Shown piece after piece: positions 37,103 to 47,373 of a DNA stretch of 64,000 nt. Source of the DNA: Roseibium aquae (GTDB lineage: Bacteria; Pseudomonadota; Alphaproteobacteria; Rhizobiales; Stappiaceae). Both the position numbers and the translations under genes were made by a program. Below the pieces are notes generated by a model. It made no database searches and was not told where the DNA came from. It saw only the letters and a program-made list of their open reading frames with translations. Where the stretch lies: contig NZ_VXDC01000003.1 of the NCBI RefSeq assembly GCF_008711285.1, forward strand, positions 62,001 to 126,000. Reading direction: 5' to 3'. Numbering within the stretch: the stretch's first letter is position 1; every line of letters starts with the position of its first letter.

Positions 37103-38497
37103 ATGGCCCGCCGGTCCACCCAATTCATCTGCCAGTCCTGCGGCGCCGTGACCGCCAAGTGGCAGGGCCGCTGCGAATCCTGCGGCGAATGGAACACCAT
37201 TGTCGAGGAGCAATCCGGGGGCGGGATCGGCGGCGGTCCGGGCAGAGGCTCCCGCACCAAGGGCCGCGTCGTTCCGCTGGTCGGCCTGTCCGGCGAGACC
37301 AAGGAAGCTCCCCGCATCGAAAGCAAGGTGGCGGAACTGGACCGGGTGACCGGAGGGGGATTTGTCCGCGGCTCGGCGCTGCTTGTCGGCGGCGATCCGG
37401 GCATCGGCAAGTCCACGCTCTTGATTCAGGCGGCGGCGGCCCTTGCCCAGCTCGGTCACGCCACGGTCTACATTTCCGGTGAGGAATCCATTGCGCAGGT
37501 GCGCCTGCGGGCCGAGCGTCTGGGCCTTGCCCAAGCTCCGGTCCAGTTAGCCGCCGAAACCAGCGTCGAGGACATTCTGGCCACGCTGGAAGCCGGCCCC
37601 GCGCCGGCGCTTCTCATTCTCGATTCGGTCCAGACGCTTTGGACGGACACGGCCGACTCCCCGCCTGGCACCGTCACCCAGGTACGGGCGTCTGCCCAGG
37701 CCATGGTGCGATACGCAAAGAAGAACGGCACGACCCTTGTGCTTGTCGGACACGTCACGAAGGATGGGCAGATCGCGGGCCCACGCGTGGTCGAACATAT
37801 GGTGGACGCGGTCCTCTATTTCGAAGGCGACGGGGCTCATCAATACCGGATCCTCCGGTCGGTGAAGAACCGCTTTGGCGCGACCGACGAGATCGGAGTC
37901 TTCGAAATGACCGGCAAGGGTCTGGCGCAAGTCGCAAATCCATCAGCCTTGTTCCTGGGCGACCGCACCACGAATGCGCCGGGTGCCGCCGTTTTTGCCG
38001 GATTGGAAGGCTCGCGGCCGCTGCTGATCGAAATCCAGGCCTTGGTGGCCGCTTCTTCGCTGGGAACTCCGCGGCGCGCCGTGATCGGCTGGGATTCCGC
38101 GCGCCTGTCCATGATCCTGGCTGTTCTGGAGGCCCGCTGCGGCGTCCGCTTCTCCCAGCACGATGTCTATCTCAACGTGGCCGGCGGTCTGAAGATCAAC
38201 GAACCGGGCGCGGATTTGGCGGTTGCAGCGGCGCTCGTGTCCTCGCTGAGCGGACTTGCCCTTCCCGCCAATTGCGTCTATTTCGGCGAGGTCAGTCTGT
38301 CGGGCGCGATCCGCCCCGTGGCGCAAGCTCCGGCACGGTTGAAGGAGGCCCAGAAACTGGGCTTCGAACAGGCCTATTGTCCGGATGGAAACCTCAAGGA
38401 CAAGACAGCCAAAGGTTTTTCGGTGACGGGCCTTCCAGAACTTGGGGACCTTGTCGTCAAATTGTCGGCCCGGGCTGGCGCATCGCCCAGCGATTGA
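37103..38497 (+). CDS. radA: DNA repair protein RadA
   Basis: 464 residues. RadA helps branch migration in recombination. N-terminal zinc finger Cys10, Cys13, Cys24, Cys27; Walker A GGDPGIGKS at 96-104; the RadA-specific KNRFG motif in RSVKNRFGATDE; C-terminal Lon-protease-like domain (GAIRPVAQAPARLKEAQKLGF). Between alr and cvpA on the same strand. Confidence 0.97.
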   Translation: MARRSTQFICQSCGAVTAKWQGRCESCGEWNTIVEEQSGGGIGGGPGRGSRTKGRVVPLVGLSGETKEAPRIESKVAELDRVTGGGFVRGSALLVGGDPGIGKSTLLIQAAAALAQLGHATVYISGEESIAQVRLRAERLGLAQAPVQLAAETSVEDILATLEAGPAPALLILDSVQTLWTDTADSPPGTVTQVRASAQAMVRYAKKNGTTLVLVGHVTKDGQIAGPRVVEHMVDAVLYFEGDGAHQYRILRSVKNRFGATDEIGVFEMTGKGLAQVANPSALFLGDRTTNAPGAAVFAGLEGSRPLLIEIQALVAASSLGTPRRAVIGWDSARLSMILAVLEARCGVRFSQHDVYLNVAGGLKINEPGADLAVAAALVSSLSGLALPANCVYFGEVSLSGAIRPVAQAPARLKEAQKLGFEQAYCPDGNLKDKTAKGFSVTGLPELGDLVVKLSARAGASPSD

Positions 38498-38544
38498 CGC
38501 ACACTCGGTCCGGACAGGATATAAAAAGAGGAACAAGGAAACCG

Positions 38545-39165
38545 ATGCCGATCACGCTGCTGGACGGAATCCTTCTCGCCATCATGCTGGTTTCGGCCTT
38601 TCTGGCCATGATCCGAGGCTTTGTCCGCGAAGTCCTGTCCATCGCCTCCTGGGTCGCAGCCGCGGCAGCGGCATTCTTTCTGTATGATCGCGTCCTGCCC
38701 TACATCCAGCAATACATCCCCAACGAAATGGTCGCGATCGGCGCGTCCGTCGCCGCCGTCTTCCTGGTCACGCTGCTGGTGGTGTCCTATATCACCATGC
38801 GGATCTCGGATTTCGTCCTTGATAGCCGCATCGGCGCGCTGGACCGCACGATGGGATTTGTGTTCGGCGCGGTGCGCGGCATGCTTCTGGTCGTTGTGGC
38901 GATGATGTTCTTCAATTGGTTCGTCCAACCGGAACAACAGCCTGGATGGGTGCTGGAAGCGAAGTCCCGGCCCATCCTGCTGTCCATCGGCGAGCGGCTG
39001 GTTTCGGTCCTGCCGGAGGATCCGGAACAGGATATCCTTGACCGGCTTAAGGGCGAATCCACGGGCGCGCGAAGCACCGGCCCCGCCCCGATCCCCGAGG
39101 AAACCGCCTACAGCGATTCCGAGCGCCAAGCCCTGGATCAATTGACGTCCGGCACCAACCAATAA
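38545..39165 (+). CDS. cvpA: CvpA family membrane protein
   Basis: 206 residues with four hydrophobic segments in the first 130 residues (LLDGILLAIMLVSAFLAMIRGF and others), then a soluble Pro/Thr-rich tail. CvpA lies next to purF in many proteobacteria; E. coli CvpA was named for colicin V production and later linked to bile-salt tolerance. AAGGAAA lies before the ATG at 38545. Confidence 0.9.
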   Translation: MPITLLDGILLAIMLVSAFLAMIRGFVREVLSIASWVAAAAAAFFLYDRVLPYIQQYIPNEMVAIGASVAAVFLVTLLVVSYITMRISDFVLDSRIGALDRTMGFVFGAVRGMLLVVVAMMFFNWFVQPEQQPGWVLEAKSRPILLSIGERLVSVLPEDPEQDILDRLKGESTGARSTGPAPIPEETAYSDSERQALDQLTSGTNQ

Positions 39166-39225
39166 GCTGGACGCCGGCTTCTGAGCCGGGTAAACCCGGC
39201 CGACATAACCGACAAGGAGGTCGCC

Positions 39226-40698
39226 ATGTCTGGCGTGACCCTATTGGACGAGCCGTTTGATCTGGATGCAGACCGGCTCAAGGAAGAGTGCGGTGTTTTC
39301 GGTATATTGGGACACGAAGATGCCAGCGCCTTGACGGCGCTCGGGCTTCACGCGCTACAGCACCGGGGCCAGGAGGCCGCCGGGATCGTGACCTTCGACC
39401 GGGACCAGTTTCGCGCGGAGCGGCATCTTGGTCTCGTTGGCGACCATTTTTCCAATGCGGACACCATCAACCGCTTGAGCGGCCGGGCGGCGATCGGCCA
39501 TGTCCGCTACTCCACGAGCGGTGAACCGGTCCTGCGGAATGTGCAGCCCCTATTCGCCGAGCTTGAAGGCGGCGGGATCGCGATCTGCCACAATGGCCAC
39601 TTCACCAATGCCATGACCCTGCGCAAACAGCTGATCATGGACGGTGCCATCTGCCAATCGACTTCGGATTCAGAGGTCGTTCTTCAGCTTCTCGCGCGCT
39701 CGCGCGAGAAGAAAATCGTCGACCGGTTCATCGATGCCATCCGGCAGATGGAGGGGGCCTACGCCCTGGTCGCATTGACCGCGAAGAAGCTGATCGGGGC
39801 CCGGGATCCTCTGGGCATCCGGCCATTGGTTCTTGGCGATCTGAACGGCGCACCCGTCCTGGCCTCGGAAACCTGCGCGCTCGACATCATCGGCGCGACA
39901 TTCATCCGCGAAGTGGAAAACGGCGAAGTGATCGTCTGCACGCCGGGCGGCATCGAATCCTTTTTCCCCTTCGGCAAACGCCCGGCCCGCCCGGACATCT
40001 TTGAGTATGTTTATTTCTCGCGGCCCGATTCCGTGCTCGGCGGCCGTTCCGTCTACGACGTGCGCAAGAAATTCGGCCGTGAACTGGCCCGCGAAAGCAC
40101 GGTTGACGCCGATGTGGTCGTGCCGGTTCCCGACAGCGGTGTCCCGGCTGCCATCGGCTATAGCCAGGAAAGCGGTATCCCGTTCGAACTCGGAATCATC
40201 CGCAACCATTATGTGGGGCGCACCTTCATCGAGCCGACCCAGGCGATCCGGACCCTCGGTGTCAAGCTGAAGCATTCCGCCAATCGCTCCCAGATCGAGG
40301 GCAAGCGGGTGGTTCTGGTCGATGACAGTCTTGTGCGCGGCACCACATCGGTCAAGATCGTCCAGATGATCCGCGAGGCGGGCGCGCGCGAAGTTCATTT
40401 CCGCCTGTCCAGCCCGCCAATCAAGCATTCCGACTACTACGGGATCGACACACCGGTGCGCGAAAAACTTCTCGCTGCCAAATACAATCTGGACGAGATG
40501 AAAAGCTACATCGGCGCGGACAGCCTCGCCTTTCTGTCGATCGACGGGATCTATCGCGCAATGGGTTTTGATGGCCGGAACAATGCGGCTCCGCAGTTCA
40601 CGGACCATTGCTTCACCGGGGACTATCCCACCCCGTTGACCGATCTTTCCGAGGACCATGACATGGCGCGGCCGCCGCGTCTGGTCGAAGTACAGTAA
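39226..40698 (+). CDS. purF: Amidophosphoribosyltransferase
   Basis: 490 residues. Makes phosphoribosylamine from PRPP and glutamine, the first step of purine synthesis. The glutaminase nucleophile is the Cys in KEECGVFG (residue 22), exposed after removal of a short propeptide. The PRPP loop is VVLVDDSLVRGTTS. AAGGAGG gives a strong ribosome binding site. Confidence 0.98.
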   Translation: MSGVTLLDEPFDLDADRLKEECGVFGILGHEDASALTALGLHALQHRGQEAAGIVTFDRDQFRAERHLGLVGDHFSNADTINRLSGRAAIGHVRYSTSGEPVLRNVQPLFAELEGGGIAICHNGHFTNAMTLRKQLIMDGAICQSTSDSEVVLQLLARSREKKIVDRFIDAIRQMEGAYALVALTAKKLIGARDPLGIRPLVLGDLNGAPVLASETCALDIIGATFIREVENGEVIVCTPGGIESFFPFGKRPARPDIFEYVYFSRPDSVLGGRSVYDVRKKFGRELARESTVDADVVVPVPDSGVPAAIGYSQESGIPFELGIIRNHYVGRTFIEPTQAIRTLGVKLKHSANRSQIEGKRVVLVDDSLVRGTTSVKIVQMIREAGAREVHFRLSSPPIKHSDYYGIDTPVREKLLAAKYNLDEMKSYIGADSLAFLSIDGIYRAMGFDGRNNAAPQFTDHCFTGDYPTPLTDLSEDHDMARPPRLVEVQ

Positions 40699-40710
40699 CA
40701 GGTCTGTTCC

Positions 40711-41442
40711 ATGCACAAGGACTTTGAAGGCCGCATCGCCGTGGTCACGGGCGCGTCGCGGGGGCTGGGCTATCACCTGGCCAAACAGCTTGGCGCGCGC
40801 GGGGCGCATGTGATTGCCCTGGCGCGAACCGTTGGCGGCCTGGAGGAACTCGATGACGAGATCAAGGCCGCGGGCGGACCAGATGCGACGCTCGTTCCCG
40901 TCGATCTCAAGGATTTCGACGCCCTTGACCGTCTGGGCGCGGCCATCTTCGAACGCTGGAAAAAGCTCGATATCCTGATCGGCAATGCGGCTGTCACGGC
41001 CACGCTTTCTCCGGTCGGCCACATCAAGCCGAAAACGTTCGAGGAAGCGCTTGCAACGAATGTCACAGCCAACTGGCGTCTGATCCGCTCGCTCGATCCG
41101 CTTCTGCGCCAGTCCGACGCCGGACGGGCTCTGTTCCTGACAGATGCCCACGCCGATGGGCAAACGCCGTTTTGGGGGATTCACGCAACAACCAAAGCCG
41201 CCCTGGAAGCCATGGTCCGGACCTATGCCGCTGAAACCGCAAAGATGGCGGTGCGGGTCAATCTGGCCGATCCGGGCCCCATGCGGACCGGTCTGCGCGC
41301 CAAGGCCATGCCCGGTGAAAACAAGGACGCCGTTCCGCATCCTTCGGAGGTAGCCATCGACCTGCTTCCACTGCTCGGCAAAGAAACCACGCAGACCGGA
41401 AGCCTTTTTCATCGTCCGAGCAGCGCCTGGAAAGCGGTCTGA
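40711..41442 (+). CDS. SDR-family protein lacking catalytic Ser and Tyr
   Basis: 243 residues, Rossmann fold. The cofactor site is normal: TGASRGLG at 13-20, NAA at 92-94. The active site is not. In close relatives the region reads T-S-G-A-A then G-P-Y-A-A-S-K; here it reads Thr144-Asp145-Ala-His and Gly-Ile-His158-Ala-Thr-Thr-Lys162. The catalytic Ser is Asp and the Tyr is His, while Lys is kept. It starts 12 bases after purF, a common neighbour in this group. It may bind nucleotide without classical reduction. Confidence 0.85.
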   Translation: MHKDFEGRIAVVTGASRGLGYHLAKQLGARGAHVIALARTVGGLEELDDEIKAAGGPDATLVPVDLKDFDALDRLGAAIFERWKKLDILIGNAAVTATLSPVGHIKPKTFEEALATNVTANWRLIRSLDPLLRQSDAGRALFLTDAHADGQTPFWGIHATTKAALEAMVRTYAAETAKMAVRVNLADPGPMRTGLRAKAMPGENKDAVPHPSEVAIDLLPLLGKETTQTGSLFHRPSSAWKAV

Positions 41443-41599
41443 TCCGGATTTTCACGCCGCCTGGCACCACCGGCACCGCTCCGTTCGCGCGCTGCTTACC
41501 CGGGCGGATGTGTGCGCGTGGCTGGGCGAGCCCGCGCTGATATGCGGCGCGAGGCACCCGCTTGAACCGAGCCCCGCCCGCTGAACCAAACATTCTGTA

Positions 41600-42409
41600 T
41601 CAGGCGACGATCTCATCGCTGTCGTGCGGTGCGAAGGACGCCTCCGCGATGATCTTGAGGTCCTCAAACACGCCGGGCGCCCCGACGACGACGCGCGTTC
41701 CGGTCTTGAGCGCTCGGGCCAGATCAAACGGCAGAACGCCATTGCCCGCTTCCCTGGCGATCAGCATGCCAGCCAGACAGTCCCAGGCGTTCATATGCGC
41801 CTCGACATACCCGATCAAGCGGCCTGAGGCGGCATAGGCCAGCATCAAACCGCCGGACGCATTGCGGAAAAACACGCCGCCCTTGGACACGAGGGCGCCA
41901 ATGGCGTTGATCGCATCGGTCGCTTCGGTGCGGCCGTTAAAGCCGACACCGACCGAGCCCTGCGCCAGCGACTGCGTCGCGGACGCCGAAATCGCCCGGT
42001 CGTTGAGATAGGCCCCCTGCCCGAGCCCGGCCTTGAAGGTTTCCCCGGCATTAGGATCCCGGATCACGCCGAGAACGATATCCTCCTCGGACACACACGA
42101 GAGGATGACGCACCATTGCGGGATCCCTGAAACGAAATTCGCCGTTCCATCGATCGGGTCGATCACCCAAGTATAGCCGGAGGTGCCCGCAACCACTCCA
42201 TGTTCCTCGCCGATGATGCCATCGTGGGGAAACGCTGCCGCGATCTCGTTGCGAACCAGGGTTTCCACATCGCGGTCGGCTTCCGAAACCAGATCCTGAT
42301 GGCCCTTTGCGGTCACGGTGAGGGTGTCCAGGCGGCGGAAATAGTCCATGGCCAGATTTCCGGCCTTGTGCGCCAACGCGCAGGCGAAGTCCAAGCGCTC
42401 CGATGCCAT
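41600..42409 (-). CDS. Inositol monophosphatase family protein
   Basis: 269 residues. Mg-dependent phosphatase (SuhB/CysQ superfamily). Metal-binding GEEHG, DPIDGTANFVSGIP and the C-terminal WDCLAGMLIAREAG are present. The substrate could be inositol-1-phosphate, histidinol-phosphate or another small phosphate ester. The ATG at 42409 follows AGGAGA. Downstream of der on the same strand, separated by a hairpin. Confidence 0.92.
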   Translation of the reverse strand: MASERLDFACALAHKAGNLAMDYFRRLDTLTVTAKGHQDLVSEADRDVETLVRNEIAAAFPHDGIIGEEHGVVAGTSGYTWVIDPIDGTANFVSGIPQWCVILSCVSEEDIVLGVIRDPNAGETFKAGLGQGAYLNDRAISASATQSLAQGSVGVGFNGRTEATDAINAIGALVSKGGVFFRNASGGLMLAYAASGRLIGYVEAHMNAWDCLAGMLIAREAGNGVLPFDLARALKTGTRVVVGAPGVFEDLKIIAEASFAPHDSDEIVA

Positions 42410-42422
42410 AAAGGTCTCCTTC

Positions 42423-42451
42423 AAAACAGCATGGCCGCGCCTTTGCGGCCA
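42423..42451 (-). terminator. Possible terminator after der
   Basis: On the minus strand TGGCCGC/GCGGCCA with a 6-base loop is followed by TGCTGTTTT. It lies just before the ribosome binding site of the phosphatase gene, so it could also act as an attenuator. Confidence 0.45.
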
Positions 42452-42496
42452 CGCGGACCAGCTGCCACGCTGTTGGCACCGGCCTTCAAAAAAAGA

Positions 42497-43918
42497 TCAC
42501 GATCGTTTCTTTTTGGCGGCGTAAGGGTTTTCGCCCTTCCGGTAGCTGAAACGGATGGGGGTTCCGGGAATACCGAACGTTTCCCGCAAGCTGTTGACCA
42601 GGTACCGCGTGTAACTTTCCGGCAACTGTTCCGGCCGGGAACAGAACGCGACGAAATGAGGCGGGCGTGTTTTTGGCTGGGTCAGATACCGCAGCCGGAT
42701 ACGGCGGCCCGCCACGGCGGGCGGCGGATGATTGACTGTGACCTTTTCCAGCCACCGGTTGAGCCGTGCCGTCGAGACCCTTGCATTCCAGGCCTCATAG
42801 GCCTCGAAGACATTTTCCATGAGCCGGTCCAGGCCCTGGCCCTGAAGTCCCGAGAGCGTCACGATCCGCACGCCGCGGATCTGGTTGAAATAACGGTCAT
42901 TGGCATCCCGGATCTGTTTCCAGGCAGCCTCACGGTCTTCCACCAGGTCCCACTTGTTCACGGCAATCACCAGCGCCCGGCCCTCGCGCGCAACAAGGTC
43001 GATGATCTGGAGGTCCTGCTTCTCGAAGGCGTTGCTCGCATCGAGCGTGACCACGACAACCTCGGCAAACTTGATCGCCCTGAGCGCATCGGCGACGGAC
43101 AGTTTTTCAAGCTTTTCCTGAACCCGCGCCTTGCGCCGGATCCCGGCGGTGTCGAACAACTTGATATGGCGGTCCTGCCATTGCCAGTCGACGGAAATGG
43201 AGTCGCGCGTGATCCCGGCCTCCGGGCCAGTCAGCATGCGGTCTTCCCCGAGCATCCGGTTGATCAGGGTGGATTTGCCCGCGTTCGGCCGCCCGACGAT
43301 GGCCACACGCAACGGACGCTCCCGTGTGCCAACCGGAACCTCCTCATCGACCAGTTCGCCGTCCTCGTCCACATCGACAGCGGTACGGGCCTCCTCGCGC
43401 TTTGCGTCCTCGGCTTCTGTGATCGCGTCCACATAGGGCTTTAACGCGTCATAGAGATCCGCCAGACCCTCACCGTGCTCGGCGGACACCGCAATCGGCT
43501 CGCCCAGCCCCAGGCTGTACGCCTCGTAAAGGCCATCGGACCCGGCGCGGCCTTCGGCCTTGTTCGCGATCAGGATGACGGGCGTGGTTGTCCGCCGCGC
43601 CACATCGGCGAAATGGGCATCCAGGGGGGTCACCCCGGCCCGGGCGTCGATCAGAAACAAGATCGCGTCGGCTTCCCGGATCGCTTCTTCCGTTTGCCGG
43701 CGCATGCGCCCTTCGAGCGTACCGGCCTCGGCCTCCTCGAGACCCGCGGTGTCAATGATCGTGAACTTGAGATCCCCCAGCCGCGCCTCTCCGGGCCGCC
43801 GGTCACGGGTCACGCCAGGCGTATCGTCAACAAGCGCAAGGCGCTTTCCAACGAGACGGTTGAACAGGGTCGACTTGCCGACATTCGGCCGTCCGATAAT
43901 GGCGACAGTGGCGCCCAC
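42497..43918 (-). CDS. der: Ribosome biogenesis GTPase Der (EngA)
   Basis: 473 residues with tandem GTPase domains and a C-terminal KH-like domain; needed for 50S assembly. First P-loop GRPNVGKST at 9-17 with [10 protein letters not shown], second GRPNAGKST with an [10 protein letters not shown] switch. The C-terminal end KKKRS is basic. The order YfgM-like, bamB, der matches E. coli. Confidence 0.97.
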   Translation of the reverse strand: MGATVAIIGRPNVGKSTLFNRLVGKRLALVDDTPGVTRDRRPGEARLGDLKFTIIDTAGLEEAEAGTLEGRMRRQTEEAIREADAILFLIDARAGVTPLDAHFADVARRTTTPVILIANKAEGRAGSDGLYEAYSLGLGEPIAVSAEHGEGLADLYDALKPYVDAITEAEDAKREEARTAVDVDEDGELVDEEVPVGTRERPLRVAIVGRPNAGKSTLINRMLGEDRMLTGPEAGITRDSISVDWQWQDRHIKLFDTAGIRRKARVQEKLEKLSVADALRAIKFAEVVVVTLDASNAFEKQDLQIIDLVAREGRALVIAVNKWDLVEDREAAWKQIRDANDRYFNQIRGVRIVTLSGLQGQGLDRLMENVFEAYEAWNARVSTARLNRWLEKVTVNHPPPAVAGRRIRLRYLTQPKTRPPHFVAFCSRPEQLPESYTRYLVNSLRETFGIPGTPIRFSYRKGENPYAAKKKRS

Positions 43919-43955
43919 AATGAAAACTCCTGATATCCCGGCGGCTCGCGCCCGG

Positions 43956-45308
43956 TCAGTTGAATGCGGCGACGCCGTCGTCCCCGTCCAGGGCGACCAG
44001 GCGCCCGCCGGCGACGATCGGGCTCACATACACCTTGCTGTTGACCCTCGACGTGGTATTCACGTTTCCGCTCCTTGCGTCAACCGAGACGAAGTAGCCA
44101 TCGCTGGACAACGCCACCAAAGACCCGTTCGCCAGAACCGGTCCGGCCCAATTCCGCTTGCGTTTGCGGTTTTCCGGTTGCGGCAAGCGTGTGCTCCAAA
44201 GGGTTTCTCCGGTGGTGCGCTCAAGCGCGATCAACCGGTCGTCCAGATCGATCAGGAACAGCGCGTTGCCGGACACGACCGGCGTATGGACGCTCCCGAT
44301 ATCCTTGCTCCATTCCCGCTGGCCGTTCCGCAGCGAGGCCGCGATCGTACGTCCCGCAACCCCCGTCGCGTAAACCATATTGCCGGCCACCACGGGACTT
44401 GCGGAGACATCCGCAAGTCCGGACAGGGCCAGTGTGCGCACCCCGCGCGTCACTCCGTCAATCCAGATCGGCTCGCCGTCCTTGATTCCCAAGGCCATGA
44501 TTTCGCCGGAGGAGAACGGGACGATCACCCGGTCGCCGGAAATGGCAGGGCTCGCCGCCGACAGGATACCGGCCGGTTCGTCAATGCCGATATAGGACCA
44601 TGCGACAGACCCGTCCTCTTCCTTGATGGCATAGACTTCGTTCGATTGGGTCACGACGAAGACATGGCCAGCGCCTGCAACCGGCGCGCTCCGGGCGGGA
44701 CCCGACAACTCGGCGCGCCAGGCCACCTGGCCTGAGCCGGCGTCCATGGACACGACTTCTCCAAAACTGGTCGCCGCGTAAACCCGGCTGCCGGACACGG
44801 CGACACCGCCACCCGGCGCGACACCGTTCTCCCCTTCCGGACGCAAGGACCGGTTCCACAAGCGACTGCCGCCCGTGGATAGGGCAACGACGTCGCCGTC
44901 CGGCTTCAGGACGATAATCCGGCCGTCCGCGCTCACTGGCCGCGAGGCGGTGCGCAGGGCGGACGAGCGGATCCCGCCGCCTGAAGCACCGATCCGCACT
45001 TTCCACGACTGGGCCCCCGACACCGAAACCGCGACATTGCCCGGATCGTTGGAAAGACCGCCCCCGGCCGTCGGCCAGGATTGCCCGCCGCTCGCCGCGC
45101 CAATCGTGGCAGGCCGCGCCTGGGCAACCGCCGCGGGATCTTCCATATCGAACACGGGCTGACGTTCGCCCGAAAGGATATCTTCGCGGGAAAACGGGTT
45201 CACATTGTCTGCGAACTCCGAGACGCTGCCACAGCCCGTCAGCATGGCCGCTCCAAGCGTGAGGGCAAGCAGAGGGCGCACCCGCTTCGTCAGAACGCGG
45301 GCGGTCAT
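43956..45308 (-). CDS. bamB: PQQ-type beta-propeller lipoprotein BamB
   Basis: 450 residues. Lipobox LTGC with Cys26 after a hydrophobic helix, then repeated propeller blades (A-x-x-G-x-V-x-A-L/S-x-x-x-G-x-x-x-W, for example [15 protein letters not shown] and [17 protein letters not shown]). BamB supports outer-membrane protein assembly with BamA. Its ATG overlaps the YfgM-like stop by four bases, and der follows 37 bases later, the same order as in E. coli yfgM-bamB-der. Confidence 0.92.
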   Translation of the reverse strand: MTARVLTKRVRPLLALTLGAAMLTGCGSVSEFADNVNPFSREDILSGERQPVFDMEDPAAVAQARPATIGAASGGQSWPTAGGGLSNDPGNVAVSVSGAQSWKVRIGASGGGIRSSALRTASRPVSADGRIIVLKPDGDVVALSTGGSRLWNRSLRPEGENGVAPGGGVAVSGSRVYAATSFGEVVSMDAGSGQVAWRAELSGPARSAPVAGAGHVFVVTQSNEVYAIKEEDGSVAWSYIGIDEPAGILSAASPAISGDRVIVPFSSGEIMALGIKDGEPIWIDGVTRGVRTLALSGLADVSASPVVAGNMVYATGVAGRTIAASLRNGQREWSKDIGSVHTPVVSGNALFLIDLDDRLIALERTTGETLWSTRLPQPENRKRKRNWAGPVLANGSLVALSSDGYFVSVDARSGNVNTTSRVNSKVYVSPIVAGGRLVALDGDDGVAAFN

Positions 45309-45997
45309 TGGCTCACCCCGTCAGCGCTTTCCACAGCTTGCTCGTCCGGCCCATGACGCGCGTCGATCAGACCCGCCAGCAGACGCACGCGGCTCGCCGT
45401 GTCGCCCGGGGTTTCCGGATCGTCTTCAATGGCGGAAATCCAGCGCCGCGCGGTATCCACATCGTCCGCCTTCCAGGCGCTGAGCGCCAGGATTTCGCGC
45501 GCGGCGGAGCGGAACGGATTATCGGCCGCGGTCAATCGTTCAACCCGATCGGCGACGGCCGGATATGTTTCCGTGTCCACCGCGATGAAGCCGGCTCGCA
45601 GGGCCGCAACCGCCCTGAGCGGCTCCGGCACAGACGTGTCGCGCGCGAACGCATCGAGTTGCGTGAGCGCCTCGGCTTGGCGGTCCGTCCGTGCCAGTTC
45701 GGCGGCCATGCGCAGCCGCGCCAGATCCGGATACCCGCCGGTCGCGTCGTTCAGGCTTTCCAACATGGCCAACGCCTGGTCCGGATTGCCGGCGTCCGCC
45801 ACGCTGACCGCCTCCAGGAACTGGTCTCCGGCCTCCCGGGCTTTTGTTTCCTGCCAGTAGAGCCAGCCGCGATACCCGCCGGTACCCGCAACGATCAGGA
45901 CGGCGGCGGCGATGACCATCGGGCCGAACCGGTCCCAAAGCCGACGATACTTTTCACGGCGAATGTCTTCATCGACTTCACGAAAAATGTCCGACAT
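45305..45997 (-). CDS. YfgM-like tetratricopeptide protein
   Basis: 230 residues. Cytosolic basic N-terminus (FREVDEDIRREKYRRLWDRFG), one membrane helix (about 28-45), then TPR-like helices in the periplasm. E. coli YfgM is anchored at the Sec translocon and works with periplasmic chaperones. ATG at 45997. Coupled to bamB by an ATGA overlap. Confidence 0.88.
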   Translation of the reverse strand: MSDIFREVDEDIRREKYRRLWDRFGPMVIAAAVLIVAGTGGYRGWLYWQETKAREAGDQFLEAVSVADAGNPDQALAMLESLNDATGGYPDLARLRMAAELARTDRQAEALTQLDAFARDTSVPEPLRAVAALRAGFIAVDTETYPAVADRVERLTAADNPFRSAAREILALSAWKADDVDTARRWISAIEDDPETPGDTASRVRLLAGLIDARHGPDEQAVESADGVSQ

Positions 45998-46212
45998 GCG
46001 TGTTGTCTTTCCCGCATTTAGCTGAATGGGCTGGCAGCGCCCGGAATCGAGCTGAGATCGCAATCGGCGCGCAACCTAACCAGTTCGTGCCGCATGCGCA
46101 AATGGCATGGGCTTCTTAATCCTCGTCATGATGGCACAAGTGAGGCAAGCGCATCAGTTTCAGCTCGCCGTTGCCATCAACCAAGGACCACGCCGGCGCC
46201 GGGATCCACCCG

Positions 46213-46791
46213 TTAGGAGATCGGCACACCGATCAGCCAAGCGTGCCCCTGGAACACGAACCAGAGATAAAGAGCCAAGCCAGCAACGATAATAACCGCG
46301 TCCATGTAGGGCCGGCTCTCGTCCACATGAATGGCGACGGAAGGCTCACCATCCGTCCGCCGCTTCAGGGAAATCCGGTCGACAACCGCCCACACGAGGA
46401 AACTCCCGAACAACAGCACGGAAGCCAGGTCACCGCGGATGAGAAGGTGCGACAAGGCCCAAAGCTTCACCGCGACCAGCATTGGATGCTTGAAGGCCCG
46501 CTTGATCCGGCCCTGCACATAAGCTGCGATCAAAAGGATGAACGCCGGGATCATCAAAAGCATCACCACGTGGCGCATCCAATAGGGCGGCGAGTACAAG
46601 ACAGGACTGACCGCCTGGGCATCCCGGTAGCCGTAGATGATCAGCAGCAGGCCAGCGAGGGACAGAACCGAGTACAAGATCCTGTAGGGGATTTGCCCGA
46701 GGCCGGATACGACCCTTGCTTTCAGGCCGGTGGCCATCGGCAAGGTGTGCAGCCCGAAAAAAACGACGAGACCCGCGATAAAGGCAAGCAT
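46213..46791 (-). CDS. NnrU family membrane protein
   Basis: 192 residues, five to six membrane helices. The NnrU pattern is clear: FFGLHTLPMA, PYRILYSVLSLAGLLLIIYGY, the RAFKHPMLVAVKLWALSHLLIRGD segment with conserved histidines, and FLVWAVVDRISLKRR. Founding members lie near denitrification genes and related proteins include 15-cis-zeta-carotene isomerase; here no such genes are near. The ATG at 46791 follows GAGGGA; a GTG 4 codons earlier is possible. Confidence 0.9.
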   Translation of the reverse strand: MLAFIAGLVVFFGLHTLPMATGLKARVVSGLGQIPYRILYSVLSLAGLLLIIYGYRDAQAVSPVLYSPPYWMRHVVMLLMIPAFILLIAAYVQGRIKRAFKHPMLVAVKLWALSHLLIRGDLASVLLFGSFLVWAVVDRISLKRRTDGEPSVAIHVDESRPYMDAVIIVAGLALYLWFVFQGHAWLIGVPIS

Positions 46792-46995
46792 CAAATCCCT
46801 CACAATCCTACGGGCTCACGCCCGTTCTCCTCGACGTCACCCTCGACAACTTGCCATGCCGGGTCAAGGCCTTGTTATGATAGGATTGGAGAAAACGGCC
46901 GCGCGTCCGCCTTGCGTGGTTTTTAACGGTCGGGAAAAGCCTTTTTTCACCGCTGCCCACTAGGCTGGCCGCGTCAACGATCGTAGATTCCGGCC

Positions 46996-47280
46996 ATGGA
47001 TGTGGAACGCAGAACAGTAAATCGGGCCGAGACCCGCAAGCAGGCCCGGATCATTCACGCGGCCCCCTCCCGTGTCACCGACTGTCTGGTTCGCAATGCG
47101 AGCGCGGTGGGAGCTCTGCTTGTGGTTCCAGAAGACGCAGTGCTCCCCACGGGTTTCCTCCTCGATATCCCGGAGGACCAGGCGCTGATCCCAACCAAGG
47201 TTATCTGGCGGGAGGGATCCCAGGTCGGCGTGCGCTTCGTCGGCCAACTCGAGCAAAATGAGGCCGATCAGACGGATTGA
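46996..47280 (+). CDS. PilZ-domain-like small protein
   Basis: 94 residues. RAETRKQAR near the N-terminus fits RxxxR, and NASAVGA fits the D/N-x-S-x-x-G motif; VIWREGSQVGVRF is the closing strand pair. Probably a c-di-GMP or ligand-binding adaptor. It is divergent from NnrU with a 204-base gap and convergent with the flavoprotein gene. It is a second single-domain PilZ protein in the window, not closely similar to the one at 35567. Confidence 0.7.
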   Translation: MDVERRTVNRAETRKQARIIHAAPSRVTDCLVRNASAVGALLVVPEDAVLPTGFLLDIPEDQALIPTKVIWREGSQVGVRFVGQLEQNEADQTD

Positions 47281-47373
47281 GCGACCGGCGGAGGGCCGCC
47301 GAAACCGCGCGCATACGCGCGAGCGCGCCCGTCGGCCGTCCTGCGCGCGGGTCCGCTGCCAATCATTTCCCGC

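Noticed and set aside
37639..38544. Upstream extension of cvpA through radA
   Set aside because: Out-of-frame reading of radA; the cvpA start at 38545 has its own ribosome binding site and the family N-terminus.
39670..41412. A 580-codon open frame opposite purF and the SDR gene
   Set aside because: Runs antisense through two supported genes, with no recognisable domain.
41443..41599. A short coding remnant between the SDR and phosphatase genes
   Set aside because: Open frames here have no start signals or recognisable residues; treated as spacer between convergent genes.
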